From: Rhizobium esperanzae
Lineage (GTDB): Bacteria > Pseudomonadota > Alphaproteobacteria > Rhizobiales > Rhizobiaceae
Assembly: GCF_002204185.1 (NCBI RefSeq)
Contig: NZ_MXPU01000012.1
Span: 155,014-219,013 of the forward strand
DNA: 64,000 nt
Direction: 5' to 3'
The number at the start of each line of letters is the position of its first letter. Position 1 is the first letter of the stretch. The position numbers and the translations under genes were made by a program. The notes under the pieces were generated by a model that was not told where the DNA came from, searched no databases, and saw only the letters and a list, made by a program, of their open reading frames with translations. Positions 1-8,224 of this stretch are shown here, in pieces.

Positions 1-6
1 GGCAGG

Positions 7-36
7 AACGGCGCTCTGAAAGGGGCGCCGTTTTTG
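7..36 (+). terminator. Rho-independent terminator of the gene upstream of the window
   Basis: An 8-bp perfect stem (AACGGCGC at 7-14 pairing with GCGCCGTT at 25-32) with a 10-nt loop is followed by a T-rich run. This is a classic intrinsic terminator. It presumably ends a gene lying left of the window, since no gene inside the window precedes it. Confidence 0.75.
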
Positions 37-165
37 TTTGCCACGCTTGGATTTGTCGATCGCAAGGCCAGGTGTTATATGCGCCCTTAATGATGATCTC
101 GCCGGAGCGGCGATGCAGGGCGCCAACATTGAGGCGCCGTGGCTACAAGGAACAATGGACCGTCG

Positions 166-1167
166 ATGACTGAGAAGAGGCCGATATTTGCGGTGGCCCC
201 GATGATCGACTGGACGGATCGGCATTGCCGTTATTTCCACCGCCAGATCAGCCGGCAGGCGCTGCTCTATACCGAGATGGTGGTGGCCGACGCCATCATC
301 CATGGCCCGCGCGAGCGGTTGCTCGGCCACGACGCCGCGGAACATCCGCTGGCGCTGCAGCTTGGCGGATCGGATCCGGTCAAACTCGCCGAGGCGGTGA
401 AAATCGCCGAACCCTATGGCTATGACGAGATCAACCTCAATGTCGGCTGCCCCTCCGACCGCGTGCAATCGGGCACCTTCGGCGCCTGCCTGATGCTGAC
501 GCCGGAGACGGTGGCCGAATGCGTCGCGGCGATGAAGGCGGTCGCGACCGCGCCCGTGACAGTGAAATGCCGGATCGGTGTCGACGAACAGGACCCGGAA
601 GAGGCGCTGCCCGCGCTTATCACTCGCGTTCTCGATGCCGGCGCCGACGCGATCTGGATACATGCCCGCAAAGCCTGGCTGAAAGGCTTGAGCCCGAAGG
701 AGAATCGCGAGATTCCGCCGCTCGACTACGAGATCGTCTACCGGATGAAACAGCGCTGGCCCGATGTGTTCATCGGCATCAACGGCGGCATCCGCACGCT
801 CGACGAGGCCGCCCAGCATCTCACCCATGTCGACGGCGTCATGCTCGGCCGGGCCGCTTACCAGAACGCGGCGATCCTCGCCGACATCGACCGGCGCTTC
901 TTCGGCGCGCCGGCGGTCGAGCCCGACTGGCAGGCGCTGTGCGACCGGATGATGGCCTATGCCGAGCGCCATATCGCCGGCGGCGGCCGGCTGCAACAGG
1001 TGGCCCGCCACATGGTCGGCCTCTTCACCGGCCTGCCCGGGGCGCGACGCTATCGTCAAATCCTCTCCACCGACGCGGTAAAAAACGGTGCCGGACCGGA
1101 GGTTCTGGCGGCAGCCTTCGCCGCAGTGGATTTCTCCGGGACGGAGCCGGCGGCGGTCAGCGCCTGA
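166..1167 (+). CDS. dusA: tRNA-dihydrouridine(20/20a) synthase DusA
   Basis: FMN enzyme that reduces U20/U20a in the D-loop of tRNA using NADPH. From ATG 166 it is 333 residues, the usual DusA size. The DusA-type N-terminus (APMIDWTDRHCRYFHR, residues 11-26) is present. The catalytic Cys is at about residue 95 in NVGCPSDR, followed by the FMN-site VKCRIGVD and GINGGIRT motifs. The DusA-specific ARKAWLKGLSPKENR block separates it from DusB and DusC. A GTG at 139 would add nine residues. ATG 166, where DusA homology begins, is preferred, with an AAGG about 14 nt upstream. It converges with the HtrA-like gene. Confidence 0.93.
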   Translation: MTEKRPIFAVAPMIDWTDRHCRYFHRQISRQALLYTEMVVADAIIHGPRERLLGHDAAEHPLALQLGGSDPVKLAEAVKIAEPYGYDEINLNVGCPSDRVQSGTFGACLMLTPETVAECVAAMKAVATAPVTVKCRIGVDEQDPEEALPALITRVLDAGADAIWIHARKAWLKGLSPKENREIPPLDYEIVYRMKQRWPDVFIGINGGIRTLDEAAQHLTHVDGVMLGRAAYQNAAILADIDRRFFGAPAVEPDWQALCDRMMAYAERHIAGGGRLQQVARHMVGLFTGLPGARRYRQILSTDAVKNGAGPEVLAAAFAAVDFSGTEPAAVSA

Positions 1168-1355
1168 CGTAACGTTATGTTTTGTTTTGTCGTCACACCG
1201 CGCACTGGCGGTTGGCGGGAGCGGTATGGTCGCAGCGGTGACCACCGTCTCGGCACGCACCCCCAGGTTGGTCTGCAGGTGGAACTGGCGGCAATGCCGA
1301 TCCCTTCGATCATCGGGGCGTATGGCCAAAAATGGTAACGCCGCATGCAATCGAT

Positions 1356-2312
1356 TTATGACCGCGGCATCGGCAGCAATATCTTCTTCTCGATCCGGCC
1401 GCTCACCGAAAACACCAGAATCTCCGTCTCTTTGTCGATTCTGCTGCCATCCATCAGTCTGACGATATCATCGACGCCGCCGACCGGGCTGCCGTCGATG
1501 GCGAGGATGTAATCGCCCTCCTGCAGCCCGCCCTTTGCCGCCGGCCCCTCCGGTTCGACCCTGCGGACGCGGACGGATGTCGTTTGAACCGTACCCGCCG
1601 CAAGTGCGACCCGTCGCGGTAGCACGATCGTGTCGCCTGCTATGCCGATGAAGGCGCGCCTGACCTGGCCATGGCGAAGAATCTCCGACACCACGAAATT
1701 GGCCGTGTTCGATGCGACGGCAAAGGCGATGCTCTGTGCGCCCTGGATGACGGCGGTGTTGACGCCGATAACCTCGCCGCCGGAAGACACCAGCGGCCCG
1801 CCGGAATTGCCGGGATTGAGCGCGGCATCGGTCTGGATGACATCCTCTATCAGCCGGCCGCTTGCCGCCCGCATCGACCGGCCCAGCGCCGAGACGATAC
1901 CGGCAGTGACGGTCCATTCGAAGCCCAGCGGATTTCCGATCGCGATCGCGATATGGCCTCTGCGCAGACGCTGGGAATCGCCGAGCCTCGCCCAGGCGCC
2001 GGTGCTGGCATTAGCGCGAATAAGAGCGATGTCGGTGTCGATATCCCGACCGAGCACCCGGCCTTCGGTGACGAACCCATCAGGCGTCGTGATGCGAACC
2101 ACTTTGGCGTCGTCGACGACATGGCTGTTGGTAATGATTAGGCCGTCAGGCGAGACAGCGAATCCCGACCCGTGCCCCTGCCGGCCTCCTACCCGCTCGA
2201 TCCGGCTGACAGCCGGCCCGACCGTGTCGACTGCTGCTGCGATCGACTGCGAATAGGCATCGATCAGCGCCCCGTCTTTTTGGGGCGCTATATCCTTATC
2301 CATGTAACCCAT
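1356..2312 (-). CDS. HtrA/DegP-like trypsin-family serine protease with C-terminal PDZ domain
   Basis: Serine endopeptidase of the S1C family, 318 residues. The catalytic triad is visible as His64 (NSHVV), Asp94 (DTDIAL) and Ser170 (NPGNSGGPL). A single PDZ-like segment follows at about residues 225-315 (GDYILAIDG, then a VDDIVRLMDG stretch). No N-terminal signal peptide or membrane segment is evident, unlike periplasmic DegP, so it may be cytoplasmic or reach the periplasm by another route. The start at 2312 is chosen for the GAGGA box 7 nt upstream. A longer reading to 2360 lacks this box. Confidence 0.88.
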   Translation of the reverse strand: MGYMDKDIAPQKDGALIDAYSQSIAAAVDTVGPAVSRIERVGGRQGHGSGFAVSPDGLIITNSHVVDDAKVVRITTPDGFVTEGRVLGRDIDTDIALIRANASTGAWARLGDSQRLRRGHIAIAIGNPLGFEWTVTAGIVSALGRSMRAASGRLIEDVIQTDAALNPGNSGGPLVSSGGEVIGVNTAVIQGAQSIAFAVASNTANFVVSEILRHGQVRRAFIGIAGDTIVLPRRVALAAGTVQTTSVRVRRVEPEGPAAKGGLQEGDYILAIDGSPVGGVDDIVRLMDGSRIDKETEILVFSVSGRIEKKILLPMPRS

Positions 2313-2849
2313 GATCTGATCCTCAGGCGGCAGACGGCCGTCCCGCCGCCGGCAAAGCAATCGCGGATGCGATCGTCGCCATGACGTTGTTGTGAGGAAT
2401 TAGATGGTTGGGCGTCGATCCCCGTTCAAGTGAGCGCCAGCGCGCTGCATCCGAACAATATAATCGAGGGCAAAATACACCTACCCGAACGTATAGATTG
2501 CACGAACGGGAATAAAGTGGCTCATTGTGGACATTGCCCGTTAGCTCGGCCGCCTTCACGGCGCTGCCGAGCGACCGTAATCAAGGAATGTCGCAGCGCG
2601 AAGCAGTCGGGCAAGGACCGCCCTATTGCGTCGCCGTCACCGGTTAACAGGGCACTGCGCGTCCTGGCAACTGACTATGCAAACTTCTGTCATATCAATA
2701 GAGTAGAACGAGGCATTCAATAAGCACATCATCATATTGTCGATTCCATCCCCAGGCGCGACTCTCCTATTGGCGTCACGGCGCTCGTGGCCTGCCAATC
2801 CCGCCTGCAGCAGCCTGTTTAGTCAATCCAACCCACCAGGAGCCATGAG
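2313..2849. other. Intergenic region with no recognised gene
   Basis: About 540 bp separating two genes that point away from each other (the protease on the minus strand, the hydrolase on the plus strand). It must hold both promoters. Open frames here overlap each other on both strands, lack ribosome binding sites and read as low-complexity. I see no convincing gene, repeat or RNA. Confidence 0.5.
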
Positions 2850-3686
2850 ATGAGCACAGTCACAACGAAGGACGGCGTCGAAATTTTCTATAAGGATTGG
2901 GGGCCGAAGACTGCCCAGCCGATCATGTTCCATCACGGCTGGCCGCTGTGCTCCGACGACTGGGACGCCCAGATGCTGTTCTTCCTCGACAAGGGTTACC
3001 GCGTCGTCGCCCATGATCGGCGTGGCCACGGCCGCTCCACCCAGGTGGCCGACGGCCACGACATGGACCATTACGCTGCCGATGCAGCAGCCGTCGTCGA
3101 GCATCTCGATCTGAGGAATACCGTCCATGTCGGCCATTCCACCGGCGGCGGCGAAGCGACCCACTATGTCGCCCGCCACGGCCAGCCGCAGGGCCGGGTC
3201 GCCAAGCTCGTCATAATAGGCGCCGTACCGCCGATTATGGTGAAAACCGATGCCAATCCTGGCGGCCTGCCGATCGAAGTCTTCGACGACCTGCGCAGGC
3301 AGCTCGCCGCAAACCGCGCCCAATTCTATCATGACCTGCCGGCCGGCCCCTTCTACAGCTTCAACCGGCCCGGTGCGAAAGTGTCGGAACCGATCATCAA
3401 CAATTGGTGGCGCCAGGGCATGATCGGCGGCGCCAAGGCGCATTACGACGGTATCAAGGCCTTCTCGGAAACCGACTTCACCGAAGACCTGAAGATCATC
3501 ACCGTGCCGACCCTCGTCATGCATGGCGACGACGACCAGATCGTGCCGATCGCCGACTCCGCGCTGCTTTCGTCGAAGCTTCTGCAGAATGCGACGCTGA
3601 AGGTCTACGAGAAATTCCCGCACGGCATGTGCACGACCCATGCCGATATCATAAATCCCGACATCCTCGCCTTTATCAAAGGCTGA
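2850..3686 (+). CDS. Alpha/beta hydrolase, non-heme chloroperoxidase/arylesterase family
   Basis: 278-residue alpha/beta hydrolase of the cofactor-free haloperoxidase group (perhydrolase/esterase). The nucleophile elbow GHSTGGG carries Ser97. The acid Asp lies in MHGDDDQIVP near residue 228 and the His in KFPHGM near residue 257. The oxyanion segment HGWPL is at residues 29-33. The start follows an AGGAG sequence 5-8 nt away. No signal peptide is seen, so it is probably cytoplasmic. The natural substrate cannot be read from sequence; esterase or peracid formation are both known in the family. It stands alone with no obvious operon partner. Confidence 0.9.
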   Translation: MSTVTTKDGVEIFYKDWGPKTAQPIMFHHGWPLCSDDWDAQMLFFLDKGYRVVAHDRRGHGRSTQVADGHDMDHYAADAAAVVEHLDLRNTVHVGHSTGGGEATHYVARHGQPQGRVAKLVIIGAVPPIMVKTDANPGGLPIEVFDDLRRQLAANRAQFYHDLPAGPFYSFNRPGAKVSEPIINNWWRQGMIGGAKAHYDGIKAFSETDFTEDLKIITVPTLVMHGDDDQIVPIADSALLSSKLLQNATLKVYEKFPHGMCTTHADIINPDILAFIKG

Positions 3687-3741
3687 TCCGACGTGCCGCC
3701 AGGCGCTAACGAGGCGCCCGGCGGCCGCGCCGCTTTTTGGC

Positions 3742-3768
3742 AAAACGGTTTTATCATGAAACCGTTTT
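3742..3768. terminator. Perfect inverted repeat, probable transcription terminator
   Basis: AAAACGGTTT (3742-3751) and its exact complement (3759-3768) flank a 7-nt loop. In RNA the stem is AT-rich at its ends, and the right arm supplies a short U tract. It lies 55 nt after the chloroperoxidase gene and 22 nt before a small gene. Termination is the likeliest role; an operator for the downstream gene is the alternative. Confidence 0.45.
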
Positions 3769-3790
3769 CGTCGATTTGCGTTTAGCGGCC

Positions 3791-3967
3791 ATGACAAGAG
3801 AACGTGAACCCTCATCAAAGGCTTACCGGCAGGATCGTTTCGAAAATACCGAGCGAGCCGCAAAGGAAACCATCGAGGCGGAGCAGCGGGCTCGCCGGGA
3901 AAAGACCAAACGCCTGAAAGAGCTGCGCCTGTCGCAGCAGGGCGGTAAGGATCCCGCGGCCAAATAG
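3791..3967 (+). CDS. Small charged hypothetical protein
   Basis: 58 residues, highly charged (Arg/Lys/Glu-rich), predicted to be largely helical and possibly coiled coil through the central ERAAKETIEAEQRARREK stretch. ATG 3791 is preferred over an upstream TTG in the same frame at 3737, because the extra residues would run through the inverted repeat just before it. No strong ribosome binding site is visible. I do not recognise a family; the composition suggests a small rhizobial accessory protein. It is isolated between a hydrolase and another small gene. Confidence 0.55.
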   Translation: MTREREPSSKAYRQDRFENTERAAKETIEAEQRARREKTKRLKELRLSQQGGKDPAAK

Positions 3968-4155
3968 AGATCTTCTGCCCGCCTATTCAGTCCGGCCGAA
4001 GCGCCGATTGATTTCAGCTCCACCCCGGCGCCGCGTCTTGCCGCGGCTCCCATATTGTTCTGATTTCGGACGTTCGCCCATCTTGCGAAGCAAAGGCTGC
4101 GAAATTATCTTTTTGCACAATAGCGATTCACGGCATCCCAAAAGGGCTGATTGCG

Positions 4156-4371
4156 ATGTCAGACAAGCTTTTCAGCACGCGTGACGAACCACTCGCCTCC
4201 GCAGATCTCGATATTTGCAGGCGTGTACATGAAGCCCTGTGTAGCGGGCTTAATATTGATAGAGCAGGCGGGGAAGCCGATCGTCTCGGAGCCCTGATCA
4301 TCGAGCTTTATCGGCAGGGGGTGCATGATGAAGACCAGCTTCGACTGCTTGCCGGCGGGAAGCGAGTCTGA
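4156..4371 (+). CDS. Small hypothetical protein
   Basis: 71 residues, soluble and mixed helical in appearance, with a regular hydrophobic pattern in LGALIIELYRQG. An AAGGG lies about 11 nt before the ATG. No domain is recognised. It faces the Gly-rich secreted protein gene, with a strong hairpin between the two. Composition and codon pattern look like a genuine gene rather than a shadow frame. Confidence 0.6.
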   Translation: MSDKLFSTRDEPLASADLDICRRVHEALCSGLNIDRAGGEADRLGALIIELYRQGVHDEDQLRLLAGGKRV

Positions 4372-4458
4372 CGGCGCGTCGGTTTCCCCGCGACACCTCT
4401 GCCCGTGATCCTCGCTCAGACGCACAAAGGGTGCGCTAATGCTCTGAATCTAATTATG

Positions 4459-4495
4459 TATCGGCTCGAAAATCTATTCCGATTTCGAGCCGATA
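4459..4495. terminator. Bidirectional hairpin between convergent genes
   Basis: A perfect 13-bp stem (TATCGGCTCGAAA at 4459-4471, complement at 4483-4495) with an 11-nt loop lies exactly between two convergent genes ending at 4371 and 4516. There is no clear T run on either side. It probably acts as a shared terminator or 3'-end stabiliser. Confidence 0.6.
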
Positions 4496-4515
4496 CGCTA
4501 GCCATTTTCGGTGAT

Positions 4516-5466
4516 TTAGAGGCCGGTCGCCTCGGTACTCGTTGCTGTGGCCGAGGTCTCTGTTGAATCGACAGCCGGCGCCGACTCGGTCGTTCCCGAT
4601 ACTTCTTCCGTGCTGCCCGTCTCGGCTTCCGGCGTTTCCGCGGTCGCGCTAGGATCTGTCGTCTCGCCCTCGGCGGTTTCGCCAGTCGGAGTCTCGGTTG
4701 CCGGAGTCTCCGTCGTCGGGGTCTCCGCCACCGGTTCTTCCGCGATCGGCGCCGCAGCCGCCAACGCGTCTCTCATCTGGTCGATCGTGCCGACAGCCGT
4801 GCCGATGCCGAGCGTGTCCTTGGCCCAGGCCAAAGCTTCGGGGGTGAGCGTGCCCGTCTTGGTCGCCGAAGCCAGTGCTGCCGTCAGAGCGGCGTCGCCG
4901 AGAACAGGATCGTCCGCCGGCGGGGCAACCCCGTTGGCCAGCTCATATTGAGCATAAGCGGTAGCGTACGCTGCAATTGCAGCCATACGCGGATCCGCCG
5001 TCTTCATGAGGGCATGGAAATTGCGTTTCAAGGAATTGAGACCGGCAAGCTGTGCTGCGGGTTTCTTGGCCGACTTTTCCGCGGGCGCCTTGACGGAGGT
5101 CGTCTTCTTGGCGGCGCCCTTCGTGGTCACGCTCTGCTTGGTCGTATTCGCCTTGCCTGTCTTGCCGCTGGACTTATTCGAGCCATGGCCGTTCTCCGTC
5201 TTTCCACCTGAGCTGGAGCTTCCCTTTCCGCCGCCGCTGCTATGGCTGCCGCCGCCGTTGCCGCCGCCACTGCCACCGCCGTTGCCGCCCCCGCCACCGC
5301 CGTGATCACCGCCGCCACCCCCGTGACCACCACCGCCACCGCCGTTGCCGCCACCGCCACCACCTTTTGCGAAGGCGGGCGATGTATCGGTAAAGACGAT
5401 GTTGAGGGGCGCAAGCGCAAGACTGGTGGATAGACAGAGAAGGCCGATGATTCTGGAGAGCTGCAT
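4516..5466 (-). CDS. Secreted Gly-rich, Thr/Glu-rich low-complexity protein
   Basis: 316 residues. The first 33 residues form a Sec signal peptide ending near SPAFA. A run of Gly-Gly-Gly-Asn/His repeats follows at about residues 34-80, then a Ser/Lys-rich linker to about 140. A compact helical segment (about 145-240) carries LNSLKRNFHALMKT and YAQYELANGV. The tail from about 240 consists of ETPTTETPATE-like repeats. The overall build suggests an extracellular or periplasmic structural protein; no enzyme motif is visible. Similar architectures occur in rhizobia as hypothetical proteins. Low-complexity DNA here is also prone to length variation. Confidence 0.8.
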   Translation of the reverse strand: MQLSRIIGLLCLSTSLALAPLNIVFTDTSPAFAKGGGGGGNGGGGGGHGGGGGDHGGGGGGNGGGSGGGNGGGSHSSGGGKGSSSSGGKTENGHGSNKSSGKTGKANTTKQSVTTKGAAKKTTSVKAPAEKSAKKPAAQLAGLNSLKRNFHALMKTADPRMAAIAAYATAYAQYELANGVAPPADDPVLGDAALTAALASATKTGTLTPEALAWAKDTLGIGTAVGTIDQMRDALAAAAPIAEEPVAETPTTETPATETPTGETAEGETTDPSATAETPEAETGSTEEVSGTTESAPAVDSTETSATATSTEATGL

Positions 5467-5867
5467 GGTCGTCTTTCTGACATGAAGGGTGGCGCGTTAC
5501 ATGTCAGCCATTGAAGCAGCAGCTCCATAAGAACCCGTTTAGGATCTACTTGCAATTTGAACTTCCTCCAGATTCCGGTCGTCATGACTAAGAGCCGGAG
5601 GCTGAGTTCCCTTAGCAAAACTCACTTCTCGCCCACGCCTGCATCGACGCTCGGAAAACCCGATGTGTCGGTTCAAATAGCGATAGCGTCCCTTGCGCGC
5701 GTTAAGAGAGGTGTAGCGCAGGAGAACCGCCAATACGGTCCTAATGATACGACCACGCAGTCCATTGCGTTAGCGAATGCGCACATAGCCGCGTCCTGAC
5801 CCCAAGAGAAACTTATTTTCTCGGTCCGCGTTATCCCTCCATATCTCCGTGACTCAAGGTGAGTGAC
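5467..5867. other. Intergenic region between divergent secreted-protein genes
   Basis: About 400 bp upstream of both the Gly-rich protein gene and the BA14K-like gene. It must contain both promoters. Short frames on either strand lack ribosome binding sites and recognisable proteins. I see no repeat or RNA gene here. Confidence 0.45.
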
Positions 5868-6380
5868 ATGAACAGATTCGCCATCATTGCCCTATCGATA
5901 GCGACGGCATTCTCCGGGACGCCGGCTACGGCGGGCCCAGCCTTCGTGCCCAGTCCGGTACAACAGGCGGTGCAGCCGACGCCTGACGGCAGCGATGCTC
6001 GGATCATCGCGGTCGGCTGCAACAACTTCACGAACTGCCCAGGCCAGTTCGGTAATGGTCGGAGGTGGTACCCGAGGCGCCACTACTACCGCGATCGCCA
6101 CTACTACCGCGATCGCGACTACTATCGGGACGACCGCTATGGCTGGGACCGCCGCTACGATCGCAGATGGCGGCGTCACCACGACAATACCGGCGCCATC
6201 ATCGGCGGCTTGGCGGCCGGTGCCATCATCGGCGGCATCATCGCCTCGCAGCCTCGCGCCGCCTACACCTCGCGCGGATACAGCTCGCACGCCGAGTATT
6301 GCTACGCCCGCTATCGGTCGTACCGCGCCTGGGACAATACCTATCAGCCGTACTACGGCCCGCGCCGCCAGTGCCGGTAA
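5868..6380 (+). CDS. BA14K-like secreted/membrane protein
   Basis: 170 residues from ATG 5868, which has AAGGTGAG just upstream; an in-frame GTG at 5859 is less likely. The signal peptide ends near TPATAG (about residue 22). An Arg/Tyr-rich stretch with tandem HYYRDR-type units (about 70-100) follows. Next is a hydrophobic glycine-rich segment, IIGGLAAGAIIGGII, and a C-terminal CYARYRSY plus WDNTYQPYYGPRRQC motif. That C-terminal layout is typical of the BA14K family, small immunoreactive proteins of Brucella and relatives with lectin-like activity reported. A strong terminator follows directly. Confidence 0.8.
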   Translation: MNRFAIIALSIATAFSGTPATAGPAFVPSPVQQAVQPTPDGSDARIIAVGCNNFTNCPGQFGNGRRWYPRRHYYRDRHYYRDRDYYRDDRYGWDRRYDRRWRRHHDNTGAIIGGLAAGAIIGGIIASQPRAAYTSRGYSSHAEYCYARYRSYRAWDNTYQPYYGPRRQCR

Positions 6381-6402
6381 TCCAGCCTGTGGCGCTGCAG
6401 TA

Positions 6403-6428
6403 AGCCCCGCGTCACCGCGCGGGGCTTT
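6403..6428 (+). terminator. Rho-independent terminator of the BA14K-like gene
   Basis: A 9-bp GC-rich stem (AGCCCCGCG at 6403-6411, complement at 6418-6426) with a 6-nt loop is followed by a TT-G-T stretch, 22 nt after the stop codon. Confidence 0.75.
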
Positions 6429-6520
6429 GTGCTGTCGCGCAAGCCCTTCCCAGCGGCTCTCAGTCGTGCCTGTCTGGCCAGGATCGAACCTTCCGAGTGG
6501 CTGCATTTGCAAGGTGACAT

Positions 6521-7126
6521 ATGACATCAGGAGACACCGAGACACCCTCCGGCTGCGTGGCCCTGCTTGCGCCGGATTTGGAAAACCTATCGAGCTTCGA
6601 AGCAGCGCTTGCGGCCGGTTGGTCTCCCGACCCGCGACGTGCCGGCGACCAGGCATATATCCGCGGAGAACTCGAGCGGCTGCGCCAGGACAAATCGAAA
6701 TTTCTCGACGATCTTAGTCCGGGCGACAGACAGCGCACCGTGTCCGGGTCGCCGCTGACGGTTCTTCTCTTCTGGATCTGGGACGGCGAATTCTGCGGCA
6801 GCATCAACCTCCGTTTTCATCAGGGCACAGAGGAGCTGCCGCCCGAAGTCTCGGGCCATGTCGGATATTCGGTCGTGCCGTGGAAGCAGCGCAGCGGCCG
6901 CGCCACCGCCGCGCTCGGCCTCCTGCTCGATGTGGCGGCAAAGCAGGGCCTCACCCGCCTCGTTGTTCTCTGCGACGAGGACAACGACGCTTCGAGGCGC
7001 GTGATCGAGCGCAACGGCGGGCAATTCTTCATGCGCGGTCCGCACCCCTCCGACAGGCCGGAGCGGACCAAACTCTATTTCTGGCTACATCCCGGGCCGC
7101 CGCCTGAAAAAACATCCGAGCGCTAA
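6521..7126 (+). CDS. GNAT-family N-acetyltransferase
   Basis: 201 residues with the GNAT layout. A beta strand with VLLFWIWDGEFCGSINLR is followed by the acetyl-CoA loop region around VGYSVVPWKQRSGRATAALGLLLDVAAKQG (the R/Q-x-x-G-x-A equivalent is RSGRAT). A C-terminal DEDNDASRRVIERNGGQF segment is typical of the last helix and strand. A good AAGGTGA ribosome site lies 4 nt upstream of the ATG. The acetyl acceptor is unknown. The gene ends just before the decayed IS110 region. Confidence 0.82.
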   Translation: MTSGDTETPSGCVALLAPDLENLSSFEAALAAGWSPDPRRAGDQAYIRGELERLRQDKSKFLDDLSPGDRQRTVSGSPLTVLLFWIWDGEFCGSINLRFHQGTEELPPEVSGHVGYSVVPWKQRSGRATAALGLLLDVAAKQGLTRLVVLCDEDNDASRRVIERNGGQFFMRGPHPSDRPERTKLYFWLHPGPPPEKTSER

Positions 7127-7219
7127 AGACCGACGGAGCAAGGCTGTCGCCCCTCCGTCCGTCCGATCGGCCCAGCTCACGCCGCGCGCTGCGCGCCCGA
7201 CTTGTCGACCGCCTCGGCC

Positions 7220-7979
7220 TCCACAGCCAGCCCGCCGAGCCCGACCGGCAGGCGCGGCACGCCGTTCGGTTCGCGCACCGCTGTCGTTGGCGATTGGAGC
7301 AAGGCCTGCCAGCATGGCGGCCTGCTTGCCCGAACAACTGCCCAGCTCGTCCATGCCGGCCATCAAGGCCAAGGCGGTGACGCGGCCGATGCCGGGAATT
7401 GAGGTGAGGATCTCGGCTTGCGGCAGAGTTGCGGATCCTCGCCGACACATCGCTCGATCTCTTTGTCGAGACGGTCGACATGCTGCTCCAGCTGTCGAAT
7501 AAAGCGGTTGAGTTCGCCGCGCAGAACCGCGGTGGTGGCGGTCTTGCTGCGGTTCTGCAGAGCGGTGATGTCGCCTATGGCTGCCGATCGTGCATTGACC
7601 AGCTCCTGCAAGGCCTCGATGTGAGGACTTGGCGGCGCGCCGGCCGGCGGGCGCAGGCTCTCAGCCAGGAGCGCCAGGAAACGGGCATCGAGCCGATCGG
7701 TCTTGGCGAGATAGCCGCAGGCGCGGGCGAACATCCGTGCGCGCAGCGGGTCGATCGCGGCGACGGCAAAGCCGTCGAGCCACAGCGAGCGATGGGCGGG
7801 GCGATGGAACTTGCCGGTTGCCTCCATCACGATGCGTTCGGGCCGATGCCTGGCCAGCAGCCGTTTCAGCTGGCCGATGCCGGTCTTGTCATTGCTGAAC
7901 CGCCGGCTTTCGCCCAGCGGATGCAGATGACATCCAGCCACTCTTTACTCACGTCCACACCGGCATAAATTACCGGCAT
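7220..7979 (-). pseudogene. Decayed IS110-family transposase
   Basis: Pieces of one IS110/IS1111 transposase lie in three reading frames. The N-terminus from ATG 7979 reads VIYAGVDVSKEWLDV, the RuvC-like first Asp motif. It then shifts by one base near 7930 into a frame with HLHPLGESRRFSND and a long helical linker (to about 7415). It shifts again into SIPGIGRVTALALMAGMDELG and GKQAAMLAGLAPIANDSGA, the transposase_20 helix-hairpin-helix domain. After about 7226 no further similarity is visible and the C-terminus is missing. Terminal boundaries were not found, as expected for IS110 elements, which lack long inverted repeats. The element is inactive. Confidence 0.85.
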
Positions 7980-8104
7980 CGCGTCTTCTTGGAATGAAAC
8001 CTTGCCCTTCACGCGGGACTTGCTCCTCATCATCTGTTCAGGACAGACGCGAGGACGGCCGGACCAATCTCATCCCCGGTTCAAGCCAAGGGGCCTGCGG
8101 TCTC

Positions 8105-8144
8105 GGCCGTCCGCAGTCCGGCGGACGGCCATCCGCCGGACTGC
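8105..8144. repeat. Overlapping alternative hairpins
   Basis: A 13-bp perfect inverted repeat (8113-8125 with 8132-8144, 6-nt loop) overlaps an 8-bp one (8105-8112 with 8123-8130). The two stems share 8123-8125 and cannot form together. It lies between the IS110 relic and the end of the HxlR gene, so it may be that gene's terminator or a remnant of the IS insertion. Confidence 0.45.
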
Positions 8145-8182
8145 GCACCGATCATCCAACAATCAGCGCAAATTGAACATGC

Positions 8183-8200
8183 AAGGGGGCCACACGGCAG
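8183..8200 (+). repeat. Fragment of a dispersed palindromic repeat (family B)
   Basis: The stretch AGGGGGCCACACGGCA is shared exactly with the 3' part of the fuller repeat at 13625-13684 and, in diverged form, with the copies near 43.8 and 44.0 kb. Only this tail is present here. Confidence 0.5.
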
Positions 8201-8224
8201 ATCTTTCAATTATCCTTTCCTACA

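Noticed and set aside
2461..2515. Apparent repeat CGAACG/CGAACG with CCCG and CGGG ends
   Set aside because: The arms do not pair properly, so it is neither a palindrome nor a clear operator.
2823..3863. Long frame on the minus strand opposite the chloroperoxidase gene
   Set aside because: It is the GC-rich shadow of a well-recognised hydrolase on the plus strand and shows no domain.
7170..7290. Alternative reading (VREPNGVPRLPVGLGGLAV) after the IS110 relic
   Set aside because: It looked protein-like, but the transposase frame continues plausibly through the same DNA, so this is probably a coincidental frame.
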